Below are positions 36,187 through 43,600 of a DNA stretch of 64,000 nt, piece after piece; the first letter of the stretch is position 1; each line of letters opens with the position of its first letter. The notes below the pieces were generated by a model. The model had not been told where the DNA came from and searched no databases. It worked only from the letters and a program-made list of their open reading frames with translations. This DNA is from Sulfopaludibacter sp035606355 (GTDB taxonomy: Bacteria > Acidobacteriota > Terriglobia > Bryobacterales > Bryobacteraceae): assembly GCA_035606355.1 (NCBI GenBank), contig DATNFO010000023.1:25604-89603 (forward strand). Direction: 5' to 3'. The translations under genes were made by a program, and so were the position numbers.

Positions 36187-36705
36187 TCAGGACCGCGGTG
36201 GGAAGACTCCCTGCAGAGCAATAATGTAATTCATCACCACGAATGGCGGCATATTGTTGTGCGCTAGACTTCCACCCGTGATGCTCAGGGCGGAGGGGGA
36301 CATCGGCATGAGCGAAGTCGCGGGAGCGTACAGGTTGCCATGGCCCTTCAAAGCGCTTCCCCAGGTGTTAGCACCGGGACCGGGTTGGCCGCCTGACGAG
36401 GCCGCCACCGGAATATGGCTGTGGGCGGGCATCTCGGACGATAAAAGTGTCACAGTCTGCTCGCCCCCCGTCTCGCCGAGGTCGCGGAGGGTCAATCCCG
36501 GCCCTTGCCCGGATTGCATGGGAGCCATGCCCTGTAGGTTAGGCAGGGCGAAATTAGACCTGCCATCTCCCCCATAAGTGGTGCCCAAAAGAGAGAACAG
36601 GGCCGTGTTTTGGGAGAGCGGCAAGATCTGCCCATCGCAAAACGCCCAGCCCTTCGGAGCAAAGTTAAAACCTACAATTCGAATTTCTGCGACAAAAGGA
36701 TCCAT
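36187..36705 (-). CDS. Phage-tail-collar (MdpB-like) protein, copy 3
   Basis: 172 aa from the ATG at 36705 (GAGAGGAAACG upstream); an upstream start at 36759 was rejected. Begins EIRIVGFNFAPKGWAFCDGQ, the signature of the tail-collar family also called microcystin-dependent protein, followed by GTTYGGDGRSNFALPNLQG and a His segment (MPAHSHIP). No signal peptide. Third and last gene of a minus-strand run of three paralogues, separated by 13 and 21 nt. Collar proteins sit at phage tail tips, but no other tail genes are here; function in this context unknown. Confidence 0.85.
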   Translation of the reverse strand: MDPFVAEIRIVGFNFAPKGWAFCDGQILPLSQNTALFSLLGTTYGGDGRSNFALPNLQGMAPMQSGQGPGLTLRDLGETGGEQTVTLLSSEMPAHSHIPVAASSGGQPGPGANTWGSALKGHGNLYAPATSLMPMSPSALSITGGSLAHNNMPPFVVMNYIIALQGVFPPRS

Positions 36706-36718
36706 CGTTTCCTCTCTG

Positions 36719-37216
36719 TTAGGTCTGGCTGGGGAAGATTCCCTGCAAAGCAACAACAAAGGTCAGCACCAGATAGGGCGACATATTTTCATGGGGCTGG
36801 TTGCCGCCGTTAGTAGTCATCGCCGCAGGGTTCATCGTAACGTTTGGTTGAGAGCCATAAGCGGCAACAGCATTCGCGCACCATGCATTACCCGTGGCGC
36901 CTGAAACACTAGGCTGCGCCGTGGATCCGCTCGGTACATGGGTGTGTGCCGGCATCTCCTGCATCGAGAGAGTGTGGGCCTGCTCTCCACCCCTTTGGCC
37001 GAGCGTAAAACCGTTGCCCATATGAAGGGGCACTACACCCTGCAAATTAGGCAATGCAAAGGTAGTTTGGCCGTTACCTCCATAAGTGGTGCCGAACAGG
37101 GCAAAGAGCGCCTGGTTTTGGTTGATCAGTATTAATTGGCCGTTGCAGAAAGCCCAACCCTTGGGAGCGAAATTGAAACTGACGATCTTAATTTCTCCGA
37201 GAAATGGCGTAGCCAT
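36719..37216 (-). CDS. Phage-tail-collar (MdpB-like) protein, copy 2
   Basis: 165 aa. Begins MATPFLGEIKIVSFNFAPKG, with GTTYGGNGQTTFALPNLQG and MPAHTHVPSG shared with its neighbours; the variable loop in the second half differs in sequence, suggesting a diversified tip. GGAG precedes the ATG. Middle gene of the operon. Confidence 0.87.
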   Translation of the reverse strand: MATPFLGEIKIVSFNFAPKGWAFCNGQLILINQNQALFALFGTTYGGNGQTTFALPNLQGVVPLHMGNGFTLGQRGGEQAHTLSMQEMPAHTHVPSGSTAQPSVSGATGNAWCANAVAAYGSQPNVTMNPAAMTTNGGNQPHENMSPYLVLTFVVALQGIFPSQT

Positions 37217-37237
37217 CGTGAGCTCCAGACGAAAGAT

Positions 37238-37738
37238 TTAGTTTTGGGTCGGAAAAACACCAAAGAGCGAAATAATGAAATTAATGACGAGAAACGGCAG
37301 CATGTTGTCGTGCGGCTGCGATTGTCCCGCCTGAGCCACGATCGCGGGGCTCATCTGCTGGTTCGGTGTGAGGTTCGAGAACTCGTTGAGAGTAGATTGA
37401 GCCCAAAGGCCGTTCCCCGGCCCAATCAGCGTACCGTCGTTGCTGTTTCCTTGGGGCACGTGGGAATGGACCGGGATTTGTTGGGTGGTGAGTGTCACAA
37501 TCTCCAGACCGCCCGCTTCCCCGATAGTGAACCCGGCTCCCTGGTGCATCGGCACTCGCGATTGGAGGTTCGGCAGCGCGAAAGTAGTCTGTCCGTCACC
37601 GCCATATGTGGTTCCGATTAAGTTGAACAAAGTCTCGAACTCCGCAATCGGCAGAAGTTGCCCCTGACAGAACATCCAGCCATTGGGCGCAAAGTTTCCC
37701 GCAAACATACGGATCTCCCCTACATAAGTCGACGCCAC
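37238..37738 (-). CDS. Phage-tail-collar (MdpB-like) protein, copy 1
   Basis: 166 aa with a GTG start at 37738 and a strong AGGAGG ten nt upstream (plus-strand CCTCCT at 37749-37754). Begins YVGEIRMFAGNFAPNGWMFC, with GTTYGGDGQTTFALPNLQS and IPVHSHVPQG. First gene of the operon, divergent from the Tat-leader DUF6916-like gene. Confidence 0.87.
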   Translation of the reverse strand: MASTYVGEIRMFAGNFAPNGWMFCQGQLLPIAEFETLFNLIGTTYGGDGQTTFALPNLQSRVPMHQGAGFTIGEAGGLEIVTLTTQQIPVHSHVPQGNSNDGTLIGPGNGLWAQSTLNEFSNLTPNQQMSPAIVAQAGQSQPHDNMLPFLVINFIISLFGVFPTQN

Positions 37739-37832
37739 GTTACAAAATCCTCCTCATGCGAGACCGTAAGACTGCTACCTCTCGAATAAATCGAATAGGT
37801 GCAATCTACCGTGCTCGCCCTCCGAAATACGC

Positions 37833-37863
37833 TTGACGAAACACCGCTATGGCGGCTTATAAT
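37833..37863 (+). promoter_or_regulatory. Sigma70-like promoter for the Tat-leader DUF6916-like gene
   Basis: TTGACG at 37833-37838 and TATAAT at 37858-37863 are separated by 19 nt, slightly longer than the ideal 17, about 60 bp upstream of the ATG at 37925. Confidence 0.5.
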
Positions 37864-37924
37864 ACCGCAGTCGCCGTTGGTATTCAAGATACATTCGAGT
37901 GCCGGCGCGCATGGAGGGTTTACG

Positions 37925-38368
37925 ATGGTTTCCAGACGGCAGCTTTTCCGATTGGCCCAGGGATGCCTGGTTGCGGTCGCGGTTCCCGGCAAACTCTTCG
38001 CCACTGCGTCAAAGGCGGGCGCGGCCCTTACGTGGTCGCAGACGAATTGGCAAAATGTGCTGAATAGCACCTTCGCGGTACGCTCCGCTGCGGGGACCAC
38101 TAACTGGCTCACCTTGCTCTCCGTCGAGGATATGCCCGCGCCCGCCTACCAGTCACCCGTTGGCAACATACAGGCGGCGACGCCCGTGTTTGAAACCTTC
38201 GCGCTGAATTTCAGCGCATCGGGAGAAGACCTGCCGCAGGGCACTTACTCCTTCGACCACCAGGTTACCGGCCAGTTTCAATTATTCATCGTGCCCTCGG
38301 GACATTCCACATACGTAGCGATTATCAGCCACCCGCGCAATCACCCGGTGCGTCCCCTGGGTCTTTGA
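37925..38368 (+). CDS. DUF6916-like protein with Tat leader
   Basis: 147 aa. N-terminus SRRQLFRLAQGCLVAVAVPG is a Tat-like leader, so the protein is probably exported folded. The following domain (FAVRSAAGTTNWLTLLSVED, then ETFALNFSASGE, later QLFIVPSG) matches the small beta domain seen again in the gene at 38852-39154; I assign both to the DUF6916 type. The 3' end overlaps the convergent GNAT gene by 44 bp. Part of the collar/GNAT/YkgJ module. Confidence 0.68.
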   Translation: MVSRRQLFRLAQGCLVAVAVPGKLFATASKAGAALTWSQTNWQNVLNSTFAVRSAAGTTNWLTLLSVEDMPAPAYQSPVGNIQAATPVFETFALNFSASGEDLPQGTYSFDHQVTGQFQLFIVPSGHSTYVAIISHPRNHPVRPLGL

Positions 38369-38855
38369 CCGTACCGGCCGGCGGGTGCTCGAGAAGTACC
38401 AGGAATCCGTCGATGGACGCGGCTTGAAATCGCAGCCGTTCGAAAAACCGCATCGACGGGTTGAAGGTCTCGACGAAGATGCTGACGGCTTTGCCCGCCC
38501 GGTCCGCCTCCTCTAGAATTCGTTGCAGCACGGCCGACCCGATGCCCGCATTGCGAAGCGAAGGCGCGATCGTGATATCCAGAATGTGCAGATGGTCTGG
38601 CCGCCGCGCCAGATACAGACGTCCGGCCGCCTCTCCTTCGCGCAGAATCACTTCGTGAGTTGCATCCGGATTTGCGGCGGCATAGGAGCGCGTCTGCGCG
38701 GCAAATTGCATTTCGAGGAATGCCTGTTTCTGGGCCGGGGTCCACGGCACCTGCGCCATTTCGAATTCGCGGGCGCTGGCATAGAGCTCGAAGAGGAATG
38801 GTTCGTCCGCCGGGCAGACGGCGCGCAGAGTAACTGCTCCGGGAGCGCCAGTCAC
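38325..38855 (-). CDS. GNAT acetyltransferase, copy B
   Basis: 176 aa. GNAT fold with the acetyl-CoA loop RNAGIGSAVL (Q/RxxGxG/A) after the strand ILDITIAPSL, and the late FFERLRFQ motif. Its start overlaps the end of the upstream DUF6916-like gene by 4 bp. Substrate unknown. A second GNAT with the same N-terminal pattern (EPFLFELYAS versus EGFLFRLYAG) lies two genes upstream, so they are paralogues. Confidence 0.85.
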   Translation of the reverse strand: MTGAPGAVTLRAVCPADEPFLFELYASAREFEMAQVPWTPAQKQAFLEMQFAAQTRSYAAANPDATHEVILREGEAAGRLYLARRPDHLHILDITIAPSLRNAGIGSAVLQRILEEADRAGKAVSIFVETFNPSMRFFERLRFQAASIDGFLVLLEHPPAGTVKDPGDAPGDCAGG

Positions 38856-39154
38856 TGGACGCCGTCGCGGAGGAGGTTGAAAACCGCCTCGTATTGCATG
38901 CCCGCCTGGTCGGGACCGATGGGCACCAGGAAAATATCCAGTGGGCCAAGCTTGGAGTGGCTCAGATGATAGATGCGTTGCGGCAAGAGAGGCGACATTG
39001 GGCCCCGGAAGACCAGGGAGAAGTTTTCCAGCCGCGGCGAAGACGCGGCGTCGTTCACCTGCGTCAGTTCGAGCGTTATGTCTGTTGCTTCCGCGTCCGA
39101 TACCGCAAAATTACTGTGCAGGCAATCCAGAAAAGTCCGGCTATTCAATTCCAC
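38852..39154 (-). CDS. DUF6916-like small protein
   Basis: 100 aa from the GTG at 39154, which lies inside the end of the upstream GNAT gene (14-nt overlap) with GGAG 10 nt before it; longer versions add residues read from the GNAT gene in another frame. Sequence FLDCLHSNFAVSD, ENFSLVFRGP and LDIFLVPIGPD parallels the Tat-leader protein at 37925-38368 (FALNFSASGE, FQLFIVPSG). No signal peptide, so this version stays in the cytoplasm. Tightly coupled between two GNAT genes. Confidence 0.7.
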   Translation of the reverse strand: MELNSRTFLDCLHSNFAVSDAEATDITLELTQVNDAASSPRLENFSLVFRGPMSPLLPQRIYHLSHSKLGPLDIFLVPIGPDQAGMQYEAVFNLLRDGVQ

Positions 39155-39629
39155 GCGGTTGGTGCTCCATTTCAATGTACATCGCGCCCGTTTCGGTGGA
39201 CACAAAGCCGAGGCGTTCATAGAGGCGAATGGCGGAGTTCCCGCGGAAAACGCTGAGCCGCAGCGGCAATCCCGCGGCATCGGCCGCGGCGATCAGGCCG
39301 CGGAGCCACTGCCCGCCGCAGCCGCGGCCGCGGTGGTCCGGCAGAAATGCGATATCCACCAGACGCATGCCGCCGGCGGACTGCCACACGATGGCGGCGC
39401 CTATCGGCGCTCCATCCAAGAGCAGGACCGCGTGAGAAGCGCCCGGGTAAGTGGCCGAATAGGTCGCCTGTCGGGCGCGAAACTGCATTCGCAGGAAACT
39501 CTCCTGCTGGGCGGGCGGCCATCCCCAGGCGGCCATTTCGCCGGCGCGCGTGCCGGCATACAGTCGAAAAAGAAAGCCCTCGTCCTCACCAACCGCGGGC
39601 CGTTGTGAGACCGATGGAGTTGCGTGCAT
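39141..39629 (-). CDS. GNAT acetyltransferase, copy A
   Basis: 162 aa. GNAT motif A at HRGRGCGGQWL after MRLVDIAFLPD, and LYERLGF near the end. First gene of the minus-strand trio GNAT - DUF6916-like - GNAT, in which every junction overlaps. Its 5' end is close to the divergent YkgJ-type gene (66 bp). Acceptor unknown; association with collar proteins suggests a protein or small-molecule target in the same module. Confidence 0.85.
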   Translation of the reverse strand: MHATPSVSQRPAVGEDEGFLFRLYAGTRAGEMAAWGWPPAQQESFLRMQFRARQATYSATYPGASHAVLLLDGAPIGAAIVWQSAGGMRLVDIAFLPDHRGRGCGGQWLRGLIAAADAAGLPLRLSVFRGNSAIRLYERLGFVSTETGAMYIEMEHQPRGIE

Positions 39630-39695
39630 GGTAGGTTTTCAGTAGCGTACCAGTTTGCTTTCCGCCCGGCAAACGGTGCGGGTACAATCAGGCTC

Positions 39696-40448
39696 ATGCA
39701 GACGGTTCGGGTGGAGTTCCGGTTGTGGGGCGAAGCGGTTGCCGCCGAAGTGCAGCGGCTGCCGGAGCGCGCGAGCCTGGATGCCACGCTGCCCGCACTG
39801 CGCGTGCTGGACGACCAGGCAGCCGCCATCGCCGTACGCCGCAGGGGCCGGCCGGTCAGTTGCTCCAAAGGCTGCTCCGCCTGCTGCCGGATTCAGCCGG
39901 TGCCCATTACGCCCACCGAAGCTTACGCCATTTCGCTGCTGGTGGACGCGCTGCCGGAGCCGCGCCGTACCGTAATTCGGGAGCGATTCTCCGCGCTCGT
40001 TCGCACCTTGCAATCCGCAGGTCTGGCGGAACTCTATCTCGAAGGCAGAAAGGCGGCTTCGCTCGAGGAAGCGCAGGCCAATGCCAGGAAGTACCTGGAT
40101 TCCGTCCTGACCTGTCCGTTCCTCGAAGACGACGCTTGCAGTATCTACGAGCAGCGTCCCTTTGCCTGCCGCGAATATTTCGTGACTTCTCCGAAGGAGT
40201 TCTGCGTCAACCCCCTATCGCTTCCCGTGGAGCCGGTACCCATGATGCTGTCCGGAGCCCGCGCAAGCATGGGAACTGCCGCGGCCTTTATGGGAGCGGC
40301 TGGTTACGTCATCCCACTCGTACTGGCATTGGAATATGCTCAGGCGCATGGCGAAGAACTTGAGCAGACGCACCCCGGAGACGAGCTACTCACGCGGTCA
40401 GTGAAAATGCTCCTCGCATCCAACCCCGCAGCCCAACCGCAGATGTAA
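39696..40448 (+). CDS. YkgJ-type Cys-cluster protein
   Basis: 250 aa from the ATG at 39696; an upstream start would read through the intergenic region. CSKGCSACCRIQPVPIT (about residues 57-73) plus CPFLEDDACSIYEQRPFACR (about 140-159) form the CxxxCxxCC...C...C...C pattern of the YkgJ family, proposed to bind zinc or an iron-sulfur cluster. In other genomes family members act as maturation or protein-modification factors, but the role here is unknown. Divergent from the GNAT trio. Confidence 0.8.
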   Translation: MQTVRVEFRLWGEAVAAEVQRLPERASLDATLPALRVLDDQAAAIAVRRRGRPVSCSKGCSACCRIQPVPITPTEAYAISLLVDALPEPRRTVIRERFSALVRTLQSAGLAELYLEGRKAASLEEAQANARKYLDSVLTCPFLEDDACSIYEQRPFACREYFVTSPKEFCVNPLSLPVEPVPMMLSGARASMGTAAAFMGAAGYVIPLVLALEYAQAHGEELEQTHPGDELLTRSVKMLLASNPAAQPQM

Positions 40449-40683
40449 GTAATCGCACCACGCCTCCGCACCGTCGATTCATCGAGTACTAGATTCTCTA
40501 GGTCGCGTCCAAATGACGGTGATATAGTACACAAGACCTTACGGAGGATAACTCGATTTCAGCAAGGCCGCGCCGGAGCCCAAAATGACCGGCACGTGGA
40601 GGCAGGGAGACGGGCTTGGGAAGTACTATGCCCGTTGGTCTACTTTGCCGGCACAGTTCGAGCAGCTGAATTGAGTGCAAACT

Positions 40684-43600
40684 ATGAAACGTAATCTGTC
40701 GCAGGGCAACAGGGGCGGCTGGCGCGACATTCACGTCGCTTGGGCGTTGATACCGGCATTAGTTCTTTTGGGCTTGGCGGGGTGGCAACTGACGCGACAC
40801 GCGACAGGGGTCCATGCGCAAGCACAGTCGCGCATCTGGCTTTCCACCGCAAAACAGCTTTCCGCCACGTACCGCGGGTCGACGCGAGCCCTGCGGGCGA
40901 TCGGGGGAAATCCCTCAGCCCTGGCGATGGCTGCAGGTGACCTGGATGGAGACGCCGTCGGCGATCTGGCGGTCGGCTTTCCCGCGCCGGGCGGCGGACT
41001 GATTGCGATCCACCGGGGCAACATCGACGCCTTTGCGCCACAAAGCGACGCCAGTTTCCATGCGATCGAGCGTAGTGAATTCCCCGCGCCGTATCTGCCG
41101 CAGGCCGATGTGGTGGAGATTCCCGGCCGGCCGGATTTTCTTGCCCAAGGCGATCTCATCGGACAGGGAGGCGGTGCGCTTGTAGCAGCCGCACGCGGCG
41201 GCACGAGCATTTATGTTCTCGCGAAGGGCGCTTCCGGCAAGGTCGAGCTGCTGCAGACTCTCACAACGTCCGGGACCATCACGGGCATGGACGCCCACCG
41301 GCTCTCGCTGGGTAAGTACGCGCAGCTCGCCGTAGGCGTGCGGACCTCAAGCGGTTCTCAGCTCCTGATCTACACCGGCTCGAATGAAGGCTTAATCCAA
41401 ACCGCCGCTTTCGCGCTAGCGGGAGACGCCACGGCGTTCGCGTCGGGCAACCTGGATAGCGATGGCGTCCCCGACCTGCTGGTGATTGCGGGCGGACAGC
41501 CTGCGATTCTGCATGGCGGCAGCCAGACAGTGGAAACCCTGAGCGTGCCATATACGGTCGTCTCGGCGGCGCTGGGCCGTTTCGTGCACGATCGGAACCC
41601 GCTGCTACAGATCGCGCTCATGGCCGACGACGGCAGCTTGCACATCCTCGCCGGCGACGGTTTCGATCCGACGCCTTGGACTCTGCAGGAGTTGCAAGCC
41701 AAGCGGCGCGCGCAGATCGCACGCATGAAGCAGCACGTCCAACTGCCGCCGGCGCCGCAGCAGTCAGTCGCCTGGAAGGAAGTGGAAGCCGATTCCGCGG
41801 TGGGCGCGGGCAGCGCCGGAGCGCGGCCTCTGATGTTCCGCACGCGAATATCGAGCAACGCCCAAGACGATGTGATGGTATTGGGTGCGGCGCGGTTGTC
41901 GCTGTTGACCCATCCGACTTCGCGCGTGAACGAAGCACTCCAAATAGACCGCAGCGATCTCGGTGCGAACGCCGCGGCCGCGGTCGCCGTCCGCGTCAAC
42001 ATCGATGGCAGGCCGGGCGTAGTCTACATGGAACGCGGCAACAACATGCCGCGAGTTCTCATGCCACTGCCCGATCCCACGTATATCGTGAACCGCACAG
42101 ACGATCCCGTGCCGCCCGCCTCGGTGAGCAGCATGTGCAACGGAGTCGCCAACGATTGCAGCTTGCGGGAGGCGGTACTCAAGGCCAACGCCACTCCGGG
42201 CACTGATACGATCTCGATCCCGGCGGGAACCTACACGTTAAGTCTCGCCCGCGTGTCCGAACCTCCCGGCACCGCGACGCCGGAAGATGCGCGCGCTGGA
42301 ACCCTGAACGTGACGGACTCGGTCAACATCTCCGGCGCCGGGCAGAACACCACCATCATCCAGGCTGGAACGTTAGGCGTGAACGAGCCGGGTGGTCCGA
42401 ACGGCGTGGACAAGGTGTTTTCATTTAACCAGGACATCCAGGCTTTTACAGATGCCACCGTGGCCGTGGACAATCTGACGATCAGGAATGGCTTTAACCG
42501 CGGAAACGAGAGCATCACGGACGGTTGGGGCGGAGCCTTCGATTGCGATACCGGAAGCAGCGGTAACGCCAGCGTGACTCTAACCAATGTGACGTTGAGC
42601 AACAATACCTTGACCGACGGTGAAGGCGCCGGCTTCGCGATGTTCAACACCAATGCCGGGACGGGCACAGTTACAGTAACCGGCAGCCTGATTCAGAACA
42701 ACGTCACCAATAATGCGAATGGGAACGGCGGCGGTATCGCTATGGAAGATCCCGCCAACCTCACGATGTCGTCGACGCAGGTAATTAACAACAAGTCGGC
42801 GGAAGGCGGCGGCGGAATCTTTGCCATTCAAAGCGGCGCCGTCGCAGGCAAATTCAATACACTCACCTTACACAACGTAACAATATCGAATAATACGTCG
42901 GCCGAGGAAGGCGGAGGTATCGACTGCTCGGCCGGCCTGGTTCTTGATCAGCTTTCGGTTATTAGCGGCAACACCGCCGGAGCAGACGGAGGCGGCATCT
43001 GGTTTGGCGGCGACATTCCCGGGACCAATCCCGGCGGTATCTCGAATGTCACCATCACCGGGAATAGCGCCACCGGTACAGCGGGCAGTGGAACTGGTTT
43101 CGGCGGCGGCATCAAGATCAATACCATCACTACAGGCAATGGCTTCACCATGCAGTACAGCCGCGTCTCCGGTAACACCGCTGTCGCGGGCAAGAATTTG
43201 GATTTCCAAGGCCCGAGCACTGCGGGTATCACCGTCACCGAGAACTGGTGGGGGGCTAATTCCGACCCGAAAGCCGGCGTAAATCCGACGATTGCTGTGG
43301 ATACCGCTTCGGGCACGCCAGTATTGACTTACAATCCGTGGATTGTCCTGACTCTCTCCCCCTCCAGTTCAGCGACCGTCAAAATCAATCAGACTCTCGG
43401 CCTGACCGCCGACGTAGCTCACGACAGCAACGGCTCGACTGCGCCGCTGAGCGGACACCTGGGCGTGTTCACCGGTTTGCCGGTCACCTTCACCGCCGGG
43501 TCGGGAGGAAGCATCACGACTGCACAACCGGTGGATTTGAATTCCGGCGGCTCGGTCACGTCCACTTACCAGGCGGGATCCGCGGGAGCCACGAGCTCGG

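Noticed and set aside
36187..37738. Prophage call for the collar genes
   Set aside because: No capsid, terminase, portal, sheath or integrase gene is adjacent; only tip-like proteins are present.
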